DNA from: Planctomycetes bacterium GWF2_41_51
Lineage (GTDB): Bacteria > Planctomycetota > Phycisphaerae > Sedimentisphaerales > UBA12454
Direction of reading: 5' to 3'
Assembly: GCA_001825665.1 (NCBI GenBank)
Contig: MHXZ01000075.1
Location: forward strand, 1-32,587
DNA length: 32,587 nt
A program made the position numbers and the translations under genes. A model generated the notes under the pieces. It had not been told where the DNA came from and did no database searches. It worked only from the letters and a program-made list of their open reading frames with translations. Each line of letters begins with the position of its first letter. Positions within the stretch are counted from its first letter, which is position 1. Positions 1-8,870 of the stretch are shown here, piece by piece.

Positions 1-16
1 CTTTGTTATCACTCAT
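1..16 (-). CDS. partial CDS, first codons only
   Basis: An ATG at 16 reads leftward as M-S-D-N-K and leaves the window after five codons. An AAAGG Shine-Dalgarno-like sequence lies about 8 nt upstream, and a plausible promoter lies at 55-84, which is why I call a gene start on so little sequence. Nothing can be said about its function. Confidence 0.35.
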
Positions 17-54
17 ATTGCCGACCTTTGTTTTGCGAAAAATAATAGCCGAGC

Positions 55-84
55 ATTTTATCACGGTGCTGATGTAAATTTCAA
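55..84 (-). promoter_or_regulatory. putative sigma70-type promoter for the leftmost partial gene
   Basis: On the minus strand TTGAAA (79-84) and TAAAAT (55-60), each matching the consensus at 5 of 6 positions, are separated by 18 nt. They sit between the end of the mgtC-like gene and the start codon at 16, with the correct orientation. Confidence 0.4.
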
Positions 85-119
85 AGGAAAATTTTATATT
101 TTTTACAGAAGCCTGTCCC

Positions 120-566
120 TCAATGCTTATTTTGCTCGTCCGGGACACTCGAAGTGAGTCTTTTGCTGATAACTTTCTCTAAAAAAGGAAGGAATACCAA
201 TACAATTAACGACAAAATTGTCGAGAAACCTGCCAGCAGGTACATTCTCGCGCCGCACGCCATGCCGATACTGGCTACAATCCATATACCGGCGGCGGTA
301 GTAAGGCCGTGAACGCCGATTCCACTATGAATTATTGCTCCAGCCCCCAAAAAACCAATACCGCTTACAACTTGTGCTGCTATTCTGCCCGGTTCAGCGT
401 TGGCAAGAGTTGTTGAAATGATGGTAAAAATACAGGAACCAAGGCAAATCAGTATGTTTGTCCTGACTCCCGCTGCTTTTCCTCGAAGTTCCCTTTCGAT
501 GCCTATTGCGCTGCCGAGAACTAAAGCTATCGTTAGTGAAATAAAATCCAGCCAGTCAAATTGCAT
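120..566 (-). CDS. MgtC/SapB family inner-membrane protein
   Basis: 148 residues, almost wholly hydrophobic, with four to five predicted membrane helices. Family hallmarks are visible: GIERELRGKAAGVRT after the first helix, GFLGAGAI in the middle and HGLTTAAGIW before the last helices. The length matches the short bacterial form that has only the membrane domain, without the C-terminal ACT-like domain of Salmonella MgtC. Known family members act in the inner membrane in Mg2+ limitation and acid tolerance and can modulate the F-type ATP synthase; whether this one does is not shown by the sequence. AAAGGG lies 9 nt before the ATG. It stands alone, divergent from the aminotransferase gene. Confidence 0.88.
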   Translation of the reverse strand: MQFDWLDFISLTIALVLGSAIGIERELRGKAAGVRTNILICLGSCIFTIISTTLANAEPGRIAAQVVSGIGFLGAGAIIHSGIGVHGLTTAAGIWIVASIGMACGARMYLLAGFSTILSLIVLVFLPFLEKVISKRLTSSVPDEQNKH

Positions 567-642
567 AAAATACCCTTTAAAAACCTTAATATTGTACTTA
601 ATATGCGACAGTAAACAAGCATTTATATAGTAAGTTTAAGTG

Positions 643-671
643 TTGACCCGTCCGGTAATTTGTGATTTAAT
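643..671 (+). promoter_or_regulatory. putative sigma70-type promoter of the aminotransferase operon
   Basis: TTGACC (643-648) and TTTAAT (666-671), each 5 of 6 to consensus, have an ideal 17-nt spacer. Expected transcription start is near 678, about 37 nt before the ATG, with GGAGAAAG as ribosome binding site. It would drive the run of overlapping or abutting genes to alr. Confidence 0.55.
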
Positions 672-714
672 GTTTGGCTGTACAAGGTTTTAACTTTTTT
701 TGGAGAAAGAATAA

Positions 715-1902
715 ATGAAAGTCAGTAAAAGGGCACAGTCTGTTCCCCCATCAGCAACAATGGCAGTTGACACAAAAGCAAAAGAACTCAAAGCGAAAGG
801 CATCGATGTAGTAGGTTTCGGCGCAGGTGAGCCGGATTTCGACACTCCGCAATATATAAAAGATGCAGCAATAGCTGCTATCAAAGCAGGAAAAACAAAG
901 TACACGGCGACACCGGGTATTCCGGAACTTCGAAAAGCTATCGCAGAAAAACTTCTGAAAGAAAATAATCTTAATTATAAACCTGAACAAATCATTGTAA
1001 ATATCGGTGCAAAGCATTCTGTTTATGAGAGTATGCAGGCAGTTCTTGATGATGGTGATGAGGTTATCGTGCCTACGCCTTATTGGGTAACTTATCCAGA
1101 AACGATAAAGCTGGCCGGCGCGGTAATGAAGCTGGTGCAGACCGACCCAAAAAATGATTACAAGATTACACCTGAGCAGGTTAAAAAAGCGATAACCACG
1201 AAAACCGCAATGATAATCATTAACAGCCCGAATAATCCGGGCGGCTTTACATATACACCTGATGAACTCAGGGCAATAGCAAAAGTGCTCGAAGGCACGA
1301 ATGTAATGGTGCTCAGCGATGAGATTTATGAACGGCTCGTTTATGATGGTACGAAATTTATCAGTTTTGCCGCTTTGAGCGAAGACGCTTATAAACGAAC
1401 TATAACAATAAACGGTTTCAGCAAGGCTTACGCGATGACCGGCTGGAGATTGGGTTATGTCGCAGGTCCGATAGAAGTAATTAAAGCAATGGACAGACTT
1501 CAGGGGCACATGACACAAAACCCGGTGAGCTTTGTTCAGCAGGGCGGATTAGTTGCGTTCACAGAACCTAACGGCGAAGTTGAAAAAATGAGAATCGAAT
1601 TTGAAAAACGCGCAAAATTTATGGCGGATAAATTAAACGCAATCGAAGGCGTTAAATGTCCAAAGCCGACCGGTGCATTTTATTGTTTCCCTGATGTTTC
1701 GGCGCATTTCGGCAGGACAATCGGCGGCGTGAAAATCAATAACAGTATGGATTTCGCGGCAGCTCTTTTGGAACAGGCAAATGTTGCTCTTGTTCCGGGC
1801 GGGGCTTTCGGCTGTGATAATAATGTCCGGCTGAGTTTCGCGACGTCTGTGGAACTAATTACAAAAGGGATTGATAGATTGGAAAAATGGCTCAAGAGCT
1901 AA
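715..1902 (+). CDS. aspC: aspartate aminotransferase (class I, subgroup Ib)
   Basis: 395 residues, the usual length of the Bacillus/Thermus-type enzyme. It transfers the amino group between aspartate and 2-oxoglutarate in the cytoplasm using pyridoxal phosphate. Visible hallmarks: FGAGEPDFDTP (34-44), KYTATPGIPELR (62-73), INSPNNPGG (169-177), LSDEIYE (200-206, with the cofactor-binding Asp202), GFSKAYAMTGWRLGY (234-248, with Schiff-base Lys237) and NVRLSFATS near the C terminus, whose Arg binds the substrate carboxylate. The start is supported by GGAGAAAG 7 nt upstream. The last 16 nt overlap the next gene, a membrane glycosyltransferase-like protein, suggesting co-transcription without an obvious metabolic link. 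Prephenate or other aromatic specificity within the same fold cannot be excluded. Confidence 0.92.
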   Translation: MKVSKRAQSVPPSATMAVDTKAKELKAKGIDVVGFGAGEPDFDTPQYIKDAAIAAIKAGKTKYTATPGIPELRKAIAEKLLKENNLNYKPEQIIVNIGAKHSVYESMQAVLDDGDEVIVPTPYWVTYPETIKLAGAVMKLVQTDPKNDYKITPEQVKKAITTKTAMIIINSPNNPGGFTYTPDELRAIAKVLEGTNVMVLSDEIYERLVYDGTKFISFAALSEDAYKRTITINGFSKAYAMTGWRLGYVAGPIEVIKAMDRLQGHMTQNPVSFVQQGGLVAFTEPNGEVEKMRIEFEKRAKFMADKLNAIEGVKCPKPTGAFYCFPDVSAHFGRTIGGVKINNSMDFAAALLEQANVALVPGGAFGCDNNVRLSFATSVELITKGIDRLEKWLKS

Positions 1903-4628
1903 CGAATCAGAATTCGGAATTGCCGCTTTTCAAGCATCGTCAGCCGATGAGCGGCTGGATAATGCTGATTTTCTGGTGGGCGATGATTTTAGTCGCTCTG
2001 CATGCATCGACGCATATGGTCGGCGCGGGCGATACCTGGGTTGCGATGGCCTGCGGAAGACATTTTATAAATCACGGCGTTGATACAGTTGAACCGTTCA
2101 GTGCCAATTCGCATAAAGCAGGCCCAACCGAAGCCGACATAGAAAAATGGCCGAATTGGGCGCAATGGATTACTGATAAAGTTGGATTGGAAACGGTGCA
2201 AAAATGGCATCCGACCGGTTGGGTCAATCAAAACTGGCTGACGCACGTTTTCTTTTATTGGCTGACGCACGATTCGCCGATTGCGGATGCTGAAACTTTT
2301 GACAAACCAATCGTTGAACAAGACATCAGTTACAACAGCCTTGTTTACTGGAAATATGCGCTTTATATAGTAACGATCATAGTGGTTTATTATACAGGCA
2401 GAGTGCTGGGCGCCAATATGGCTCTTTCCGCGACTTTCGCTTGCTTTGCTCTGTTTATCGGAAGAACTTTTTTCGATATTCGACCTGCGGGTTTCTCAAA
2501 TATGCTTACGGCAGTGCTTTTGTTTATATTTGTACTGGCTGTTTATAAAAATTATCTTTATATCTGGCTGATAGTGCCTCTAACCGTTTTGTGGTGCAAT
2601 CTGCACGGCGGTTATGTATATGTTTTCATTGTTCTTGTGCCGTTTATTGGTCTGCATTTGCTGACATTACTGCCGAAAAGAATTTCATTAGCAGTTTATT
2701 TCAGTCTCGGCTGGCTTTTCTTTTACGCATTGTCGGTAAAATTCCACTCACACGAAAATCTTGAAGCAATAAAAGCATCTTCAGATGTGCTGCTGTTTTT
2801 TGTTTTAATCGCAGCGGCGATTAGTTTGGTGATGGGTTTCGTGAAAAATTTACATGCAGGAGCTTTTTACGGATATCATCTTTTTATATCTCTAATCGTT
2901 TTCATTGCAGCGGCCGCGAGGTTTTATCCCGCCGGTATCGAGAGATATATCTCTTACAATTCCCTTTTCGCAGAATATGTCTCCGACAGCAGGCAATCCT
3001 TCTTTGTTGCTTTTATAGGTTTCACCATAATAGCGATGCTGCTAAGTGCTTTCAGACAAATGCTCCAAACCATAAGCGTTAAAGCCTGGGGACATACAGT
3101 TGCAGCCGCGGCTGTGGCGTTCGTTGCCATGATAATTTTCAATCCATTTCATCTTACTAACCTGACGCATACTTTTGAAGTCAGTGTAAGTGAACATGCC
3201 AAGATGTGGAAAACGGTAAACGAATGGCATCCTGCTTTCGAATGGAGCAATCCTGTCGGCGATGAAATTCCATTTTTGATTATGTACATAGCTGCATGGC
3301 TGCTGCTTGTATTCTGGGGAATTTTCCTGCTGCTTAAACCTAAAATTGTCGTAAAGAAGGGCAAACAGCAGTCTGAAACTCCTGATACCCAACAATATCA
3401 ATGGCCAAAGATAGATTTGCCGCTTCTGGTCATTGCGGCACTTACGATATATATGGCAATCGGCTCGCGTCGTTTTATTCCAATTGCCGCGATTGCCGCC
3501 TGCCCGATTCTGGCGATGTTTATCGATAGCAGTATAAGAATGTTTGTCGCAGGTTCGAATTTGAAATGGAAAGGCAAAGCTGTATTGAGTCCATTTCCAA
3601 TCGGGGCACAAAGAGCACTTGCGGCGGCTGCTTTGGTGATTGTCATATTACTGACGTTATGGTGGGGATATTGGTACAAGCTCATTTATCTCAATCCCTG
3701 GCCGGACAGTAATTTTCTTACAAGTGTTTTTATGCGAATGAGCGCATCTTACGCCAAGCCTTTCAAAGCATGTCAGTTTGTCCGCGATAACGAAATGAAA
3801 GGCACGGTTTTTAATTACTGGACGGAAGGCGGGTTTATCGCTTACGGCCAAATCCCGGACCCGAACACCGGTAAAACACCTTTGCAGCTTTATATGGATG
3901 GCAGAGCACAAGCAGCCTACAATACCGAAGCTTATCAGCGGTGGATGTACATAATGAGCGGCGGCGATCCTGTGCGTGCTGCTGAAAGAGCGGGCAGGGA
4001 ATTGACTCCTTCGGATTATGAAAAAGTTGGATTATGGCTCGAAGAACAATTCAAAAAGGAAAATGTATGGGTTGTTTTTATGCCGGCTGCACAATTCGAT
4101 TCAGTGTTAATCAGAGGACTTGCGACAAATCAAAACTGGCGTCCTGCATATATTGACGATGAGCAGGAAATTTATGTCGATGTGAACACTCCTCAGGGTA
4201 GGCAGCTTTATACCGGAATTTTCAATGGCCAGACAAAATTTCCCGATGAATTCTCAAAATTGCTGACCACCGGTTACAATCTGCCGCGTCTTCAGCAAGG
4301 TGATGCAAATACTGCGTTTAATGCTTTAAACAATGCTCTTAAGTTAAAGCCTTCGAATACCGCTGCTATTGAACTAATTCGATTGACGCAGTATCAGTCG
4401 GAATTTCGTCCCAAAGTTACGGAGATTTTTACTGAATACTTCAACGATTATCGTGCAAATAAAGATAAATATAAGAAACAGGATGGCTATCGTGACAGAC
4501 TCATGGTTACGATGATTGTCGGTAATTATCTCGCGAATGTAAATCCGGCATTTAAACAGGAATATCAGGAATATACGGTTGAATTTAATCGGGAATTGCA
4601 GAGAATTAGTGAAACTTCCCGGTGGTGA
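1887..4628 (+). CDS. GT-C-like multispanning membrane protein with C-terminal soluble domain
   Basis: 913 residues with roughly twelve hydrophobic helices in the first 580 and a soluble C-terminal part with one TPR-like helix pair (around 815-845). The first periplasmic loop carries GAGDTWVAMACGRHF (46-60, acidic Asp49) followed by WVNQNWLTHVFFYWL; further on are DIRPAGFSN and WCNLHGGY (236-243). This order (GD.W in loop 1, NW near helix 2, RP, N-HGG) is that of uncharacterised bacterial GT-C proteins, which use polyprenyl-phosphate-linked sugars on the outer face of the membrane. The following gene encodes a DPM1-like GT2 that could make such a donor, which supports the reading. The ATG lies inside the end of aspC (16-nt overlap); its ribosome site is weak. 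Substrate and product are unknown. Confidence 0.7.
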   Translation: MAQELTNQNSELPLFKHRQPMSGWIMLIFWWAMILVALHASTHMVGAGDTWVAMACGRHFINHGVDTVEPFSANSHKAGPTEADIEKWPNWAQWITDKVGLETVQKWHPTGWVNQNWLTHVFFYWLTHDSPIADAETFDKPIVEQDISYNSLVYWKYALYIVTIIVVYYTGRVLGANMALSATFACFALFIGRTFFDIRPAGFSNMLTAVLLFIFVLAVYKNYLYIWLIVPLTVLWCNLHGGYVYVFIVLVPFIGLHLLTLLPKRISLAVYFSLGWLFFYALSVKFHSHENLEAIKASSDVLLFFVLIAAAISLVMGFVKNLHAGAFYGYHLFISLIVFIAAAARFYPAGIERYISYNSLFAEYVSDSRQSFFVAFIGFTIIAMLLSAFRQMLQTISVKAWGHTVAAAAVAFVAMIIFNPFHLTNLTHTFEVSVSEHAKMWKTVNEWHPAFEWSNPVGDEIPFLIMYIAAWLLLVFWGIFLLLKPKIVVKKGKQQSETPDTQQYQWPKIDLPLLVIAALTIYMAIGSRRFIPIAAIAACPILAMFIDSSIRMFVAGSNLKWKGKAVLSPFPIGAQRALAAAALVIVILLTLWWGYWYKLIYLNPWPDSNFLTSVFMRMSASYAKPFKACQFVRDNEMKGTVFNYWTEGGFIAYGQIPDPNTGKTPLQLYMDGRAQAAYNTEAYQRWMYIMSGGDPVRAAERAGRELTPSDYEKVGLWLEEQFKKENVWVVFMPAAQFDSVLIRGLATNQNWRPAYIDDEQEIYVDVNTPQGRQLYTGIFNGQTKFPDEFSKLLTTGYNLPRLQQGDANTAFNALNNALKLKPSNTAAIELIRLTQYQSEFRPKVTEIFTEYFNDYRANKDKYKKQDGYRDRLMVTMIVGNYLANVNPAFKQEYQEYTVEFNRELQRISETSRW

Positions 4629-4633
4629 TAAAT

Positions 4634-5344
4634 ATGGAAACTGGGGCAGTAAGTTCATTGTCCGTTTTTTTTCCCTGTTATAACGAACAGGAAAATATCG
4701 AAAGAGTTGCAAAGTCCGCAATCGATGTGCTAGAGCCTTTGAATGTCGATTATGAAATTATTATTGTCGATGATGGCAGCAAAGACAAGACCGGTCAAAT
4801 TGCTGACAAACTCTCAGCAGAAAATAAAAGAATAAAAGCAGTTCACCATTCTCCAAATCTCGGTTATGGCTCGGCGCTGCAAAGCGGGTTTAAAGCCTCC
4901 ACAAAAGAATACGTTTTTTATACCGATGGCGATGGTCAATTCGATATTAAAGAATTGCCTTTGCTGTTCAAATATACTCCGGAGTACGATATTGTTACAG
5001 GCTTCCGCATTAACAGACAGGATAATCTAATTAGAAAAATCAACGCTTTCTGCTGGACAACACTTGCAAATTTTTTGTTTGGAATGAAAATAAAAGACAT
5101 GGACTGCGCTTTTAAGCTTTACAAACGCAGCATATTTGGCAATATAAAGATGAAAAGCACCGGCGCTTTAATTAATACGGAAATTTTCGCGCGTGCGAAA
5201 AATAAAGGTTATAAGATATATCAGCTCGGCGTTCATCATTATCCGAGAACCGCAGGTACGCAGACCGGTGCAAAGCTGAGCGTGATTTTGCGTGCGTTTA
5301 AAGAGCTTTTCGCTCTCTATAAACAAATTAAAAGTGATAAGTAA
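4634..5344 (+). CDS. family 2 glycosyltransferase, DPM1-like
   Basis: 236 residues from the ATG at 4634, which has GGTGGT 8 nt upstream; a GTG at 4622 overlapping the previous stop is the alternative. GT-A fold signature: FFPCYNEQENI near the N terminus, IIIVDDGSKDKTG (nucleotide-binding DDGS), NLGYGSALQSGF and YTDGDGQFD (metal-binding DxD region). No hydrophobic helices follow the catalytic domain, so it is the soluble, short dolichyl/undecaprenyl-phosphate mannose synthase type. Such enzymes move a sugar from GDP or UDP to polyprenyl phosphate at the cytoplasmic face. Its place directly behind the GT-C-like gene suggests donor synthesis for that protein. The sugar is not predictable. Confidence 0.85.
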   Translation: METGAVSSLSVFFPCYNEQENIERVAKSAIDVLEPLNVDYEIIIVDDGSKDKTGQIADKLSAENKRIKAVHHSPNLGYGSALQSGFKASTKEYVFYTDGDGQFDIKELPLLFKYTPEYDIVTGFRINRQDNLIRKINAFCWTTLANFLFGMKIKDMDCAFKLYKRSIFGNIKMKSTGALINTEIFARAKNKGYKIYQLGVHHYPRTAGTQTGAKLSVILRAFKELFALYKQIKSDK

Positions 5345-6493
5345 ATGGAATTACAAGTAATCAATCAGTACACACGGGACGACCAGAAGATTCATATTTA
5401 TTCGCAGGCGTTTTTGAATAATCTCAAGGCCGTCAAAACTTTATGCAAACCGGAAACCAAATTGTGCGCTGTAATCAAAGCCAACGGCTACGGTCACGGA
5501 ATTCGCGAGATTGTGAAAATTCTCAAGCAGGGGCAAGTCGATTTTTTTGCTGTCGCAAATGTTTATGAAGCGGCCTACATTGCTGATATTGTGGGTGAAG
5601 CAAAAATTCTTGTCCTCGAACCTGTTCATACTTCCTACAGTCCGGAAGCTGTTAGATTATGCGCAGCAAAAGGCATTCATTGCGCAATTGTCGATGTTGA
5701 AGCTTTGAAATTCGTCCAGGATTGTCTTAAGGACTCCAATGACATTTTGAACGTTCACATAAAAGTTGAAACAGGAATGGGACGCTGCGGCATTGATGCC
5801 AAAAAAGCCGCGCAATTAATAAAAAAAATTCAAACATTAAAGAATTTGCGTCTGGCGGGAGTATATACTCATTTTTCTACTGCGGCTGAAAAAAACCTGA
5901 CATACGCCGAGTACCAGCTCCAGAATTTTCAAACATTTCTTTCAAGTCAGTCGCTTTTGGCGTGTAAAGATGTCATTATTCATTCCGCCAACAGTGCCGC
6001 AATGCTCAATATGCCGCAGGCTCATTTCGATATGGTTCGCTGTGGTATCGCGTTGTTTGGCTGGGTAGAGCACCCGGATTTGCTGAAGATAAAACTTGAA
6101 CCTGCGATGAAGTTTGAGGTGCCTGTCGTACAATTAAATCATTATAAGAAAGGACAGCCCATCGGTTATGGCAGAACGTTTTCCGCATGGCGGGATATTG
6201 TCGGCGCAATTGTGCCTATCGGCTATGCGGATAATTACTGGCGGGTGTATTCAAATAACGCGTTTATGAAAGTTGGAGATAAATTCGCGCAAGTCATTGG
6301 AAGAGTGAGTATGGATAAAACCATCATTGATGTTACAGATATACCCGATGTGAAAGTTGGCCAGTATGTTACAGTAATCGATAACGACCCTCAAAGCCTT
6401 TGCAGCGTTTACAGGCAGGCCGAAATGGCTGATACAATTTGCCACGAAGTTTTAACTTCGCTTCCAGCAAGAGCGTTGAGAATTATTCATTAA
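5345..6493 (+). CDS. alr: alanine racemase
   Basis: 382 residues, full length for the family. Interconverts L- and D-alanine in the cytoplasm for peptidoglycan. The N-terminal TIM barrel contains AVIKANGYGHG (42-52) with the pyridoxal phosphate lysine Lys45. Further family motifs are HIKVETGMGRCG, YTHFSTA, SANSAAML, RCGIALFG, YGRTF, PIGYADNYWR and GRVSMDKTIIDVT in the C-terminal beta domain; the usual GYADGY is GYADNY here. The ATG directly follows the stop of the glycosyltransferase gene with no gap, so translational coupling is likely. The end overlaps a convergent Nudix gene by 11 nt. Confidence 0.93.
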   Translation: MELQVINQYTRDDQKIHIYSQAFLNNLKAVKTLCKPETKLCAVIKANGYGHGIREIVKILKQGQVDFFAVANVYEAAYIADIVGEAKILVLEPVHTSYSPEAVRLCAAKGIHCAIVDVEALKFVQDCLKDSNDILNVHIKVETGMGRCGIDAKKAAQLIKKIQTLKNLRLAGVYTHFSTAAEKNLTYAEYQLQNFQTFLSSQSLLACKDVIIHSANSAAMLNMPQAHFDMVRCGIALFGWVEHPDLLKIKLEPAMKFEVPVVQLNHYKKGQPIGYGRTFSAWRDIVGAIVPIGYADNYWRVYSNNAFMKVGDKFAQVIGRVSMDKTIIDVTDIPDVKVGQYVTVIDNDPQSLCSVYRQAEMADTICHEVLTSLPARALRIIH

Positions 6494-6935
6494 GGTTTTT
6501 GAATTTCTTTATCGCTAAACTTGCGACATTTTGATGATCGAAAGCCATATTTTCGGGTAAGCTGTCAATTTCAAACCATTTTGCTTCAGCGGCATCGTCT
6601 CCGCCCTTGATTTTTTCATTTTTTGTAACACCAATGTATGCGACAGTAATATTTCTGCCGCGGGGGTCTCTGCCGCATTTGCCGAATGTATAAAATTGCG
6701 CTAATTTTACGCCGGTAAGGCCTGTCTCTTCCTCAAGCTCTCTTGCAACGGCATGCTCCAGCTCCTCATCCATATCTACAAACCCGCCGGGGAAAGCCCA
6801 TTTGCCTTTATACGGTTCGCTGCCACGTTTTATCATCAATACCCTGGGCTTGTCGCCGCTGGTGTTGAAAATTATAGCGTCAACTGTAACCATCGGCCTT
6901 GGCCATTCGTAAATATATTTTCCTTTTTCAGCCAT
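6483..6935 (-). CDS. Nudix hydrolase
   Basis: 150 residues from the ATG at 6935; an upstream in-frame TTG at 6962 would add nine residues but nothing family-like. A complete Nudix box, G-x5-E-x7-REUxEExGU, is present as GFVDMDE followed by ELEHAVARELEEETGL, which binds the catalytic metal. The start YEWPRPMVTVDAI and the GKWAFPGGFV strand preceding the box resemble ADP-ribose pyrophosphatase/ADPR-like and NrtR-domain Nudix proteins. It cleaves some nucleoside diphosphate-X compound; the substrate cannot be deduced. It converges on alr and diverges from the kinase-like gene at 7020. Confidence 0.88.
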   Translation of the reverse strand: MAEKGKYIYEWPRPMVTVDAIIFNTSGDKPRVLMIKRGSEPYKGKWAFPGGFVDMDEELEHAVARELEEETGLTGVKLAQFYTFGKCGRDPRGRNITVAYIGVTKNEKIKGGDDAAEAKWFEIDSLPENMAFDHQNVASLAIKKFKNLNE

Positions 6936-6982
6936 CGCATAAAGTTTATCGAAATAACACAAAAAATAAAGATAAAAGACCT

Positions 6983-7010
6983 TTGATAAACTTTTGTTTT
7001 TGATTAAAAT
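6983..7010 (+). promoter_or_regulatory. putative promoter giving a near-leaderless transcript
   Basis: TTGATA (6983-6988) and TAAAAT (7005-7010) are separated by 16 nt and each match consensus at 5 of 6 positions. Transcription would start around 7017, only a few bases before the ATG at 7020, and no Shine-Dalgarno sequence is present there. Confidence 0.4.
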
Positions 7011-7019
7011 ACCGCTCTA

Positions 7020-7844
7020 ATGGAATCACAAAGGATTATAAAACTTAAACTTACGCAAAACTGGAACGCCGTCGCGGATGACAAATGGTCTGATCTTTCA
7101 TTCAATCCCGAGGGGCTGACCCTCAATCCTCTCCAAATATTCAAGTCTGAAAATGGCAATTTCACTATTTTAAAAGAAATTCAAAAGAGAAAAGTCGTCG
7201 TTAAAAAAACAGCCAATAGAACCGGCGTGCGGGGTATTGTTGATGCAATCAGAACGCCCAAATCGCTGCGGAATTTTAAAACCGCGCAAGTTTTGAAACA
7301 AAAAAATATTGAAGCAGCTGAACCTGTTGCCGCTCTTTGGCACAAAAGTTTGGGAAATATTTACGTTACAGAGTATATCGAAAATAGTTTGAACCTTTAC
7401 GAAATAGCTTTTGGCAAAAACCCCGAAATACTTAATTCGTTTTCTGCGAGAAAATCGATTATAAAAGAGACTGCCGAATTAGTGGCAAAATTGCACAAGG
7501 CGGGTCTTTGGCACAGAGACCCTAAAGCCGGGAACTTTATTGTGTATAAAGACAACGGAAACTATAAAGTAAAACTTATCGACCTTGACGGAATAAAGCC
7601 AAATATTATTGACAGCAGGGAAAGACGAACCAGGACGCTTGCGAATCTCGCAAAGACGCTTACACGCTTTAAAACCGTTAATCTTGCGGATTTATATCGC
7701 GGGCTGAAAATATACTGCGATAAAATGGAAATTAACGGTGTCAGGAGTCTTTTTCATAAATTAGAACGTACAACAGTGGCGATGCGACTATTGACAGTGC
7801 TCGAAGAATCAAAGAAATTCAAAGAACAATGCCGGAGCAAATAA
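7020..7844 (+). CDS. lipopolysaccharide-kinase-like protein (WaaP/Kdo kinase fold)
   Basis: 274 residues with a protein-kinase-like fold. The catalytic loop is HRDPKAGNF (His165, Asp167, Asn172) and the metal-binding motif is LIDLDG (Asp188 or Asp190), in place of the DFG of protein kinases, as in WaaP, InaA and Kdo kinases that phosphorylate lipid A-core sugars at the cytoplasmic side. KRKVVVKKTANR (around 56-67) likely carries the ATP-binding lysine. The 3' end overlaps the following heptosyltransferase-like gene by 16 nt, which supports an LPS-core function. No ribosome binding site precedes the ATG (see promoter at 6983). The exact acceptor sugar is unknown. Confidence 0.75.
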   Translation: MESQRIIKLKLTQNWNAVADDKWSDLSFNPEGLTLNPLQIFKSENGNFTILKEIQKRKVVVKKTANRTGVRGIVDAIRTPKSLRNFKTAQVLKQKNIEAAEPVAALWHKSLGNIYVTEYIENSLNLYEIAFGKNPEILNSFSARKSIIKETAELVAKLHKAGLWHRDPKAGNFIVYKDNGNYKVKLIDLDGIKPNIIDSRERRTRTLANLAKTLTRFKTVNLADLYRGLKIYCDKMEINGVRSLFHKLERTTVAMRLLTVLEESKKFKEQCRSK

Positions 7845-8860
7845 ATAAAATTCTGATAATAAAGCCAAGCGCTTTGGGCGATGTCGTTCAGACAATGCCT
7901 GCGGTCTGCTGTCTGAAGAAAAATTTTCCAGATTCGAAAATCCACTGGTTCATCAGGCCGGAATTTGCGCCCCTTGTTGAAAATCATGGTTGCGTAGATG
8001 ATATTGTGATTTTCGACCGCAAAAAACTGGGCAAATGGTGGTGCAATCTTGATGCTTTCAGGGAATTTGTCAGGCTGATTAAAAAGCTTAGAAGCGAAAA
8101 ATACGATTTGGTTTTTGACTTACAGGGCAGGTTCAGAAGCGCGATTTTTGCATGGCTTAGCGGCTGCAAAATTAGAATCGGAATGTCCGGCACGCAGGAA
8201 TTGACCGGCTTTTTCTATACCAAAAGAGTCAAACAATCCAGCCTGCATGTAGTCGATCATCTTCTTGATATTGTCAGCAGCATTTGTGCAAATAAAGAAA
8301 ATGTCGAGTTTGGCTTAAAACCTGATTTGCAGGCAAGTTCTGAAATCAAAAAAACGCTTTCAGAGAACGGAATCAACATAAATAATTATGCAGTTTTTGT
8401 GCCTGGCGCAAGTCTTGAAGAAAAAAGATGGTCAACAGAGAATTTTGCCGCTCTTGCTGATAAAATTCACGAAAAATACAAGTGCGGTATTGTTGCCGCA
8501 GGTGTAAACTCTGAAAGTCCAATAGTTGAAAATATTAAGCAAATTACCAAAGTTCCCTTATTGAATCTTGCGGGCAAAACCACTATTCTGCAATTAGCAG
8601 CACTGTTTGCAGGAGCAAAAATGGTCGTCAGCAATGATACAGGGCCGGGACACATAGCTTCGGCGTTGGGAATGCCGATTGTTATAATTTACGGCTATAC
8701 CAATCCTTTAAGATTACATCCTTATGCAAGGCCGTGGACGATTGCGGCTCTCGACATAGAAAATCGGGGCAGTGTTGTTGACAGTAAAATTGCTAAGTAC
8801 AACATACAAAATATTTCTGTTGAAAGCGTCTTTGAATTAATTAGCAAGCAAATGAACTGA
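7829..8860 (+). CDS. family 9 glycosyltransferase (heptosyltransferase-like)
   Basis: 343 residues, two Rossmann-like halves of a GT-B fold. N-terminal signature KILIIKPSALGDVVQTMPA places a glycine-aspartate pair in the acceptor-binding loop as in WaaC/WaaF; DLQGRFRSA follows at about 95. The C-terminal half has VPGASLEEKRW and the donor-binding SNDTGPGHIASALGMP (270-285 region). Heptosyltransferases add ADP-heptose-derived residues to the LPS inner core on the cytoplasmic face of the inner membrane. It overlaps the kinase-like gene by 16 nt and is followed 10 nt later by a DUF2062 gene. Planctomycete GT9 proteins may use other donors, so only the family is firm. Confidence 0.85.
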   Translation: MPEQINKILIIKPSALGDVVQTMPAVCCLKKNFPDSKIHWFIRPEFAPLVENHGCVDDIVIFDRKKLGKWWCNLDAFREFVRLIKKLRSEKYDLVFDLQGRFRSAIFAWLSGCKIRIGMSGTQELTGFFYTKRVKQSSLHVVDHLLDIVSSICANKENVEFGLKPDLQASSEIKKTLSENGININNYAVFVPGASLEEKRWSTENFAALADKIHEKYKCGIVAAGVNSESPIVENIKQITKVPLLNLAGKTTILQLAALFAGAKMVVSNDTGPGHIASALGMPIVIIYGYTNPLRLHPYARPWTIAALDIENRGSVVDSKIAKYNIQNISVESVFELISKQMN

Positions 8861-8870
8861 ATCCCGTACA

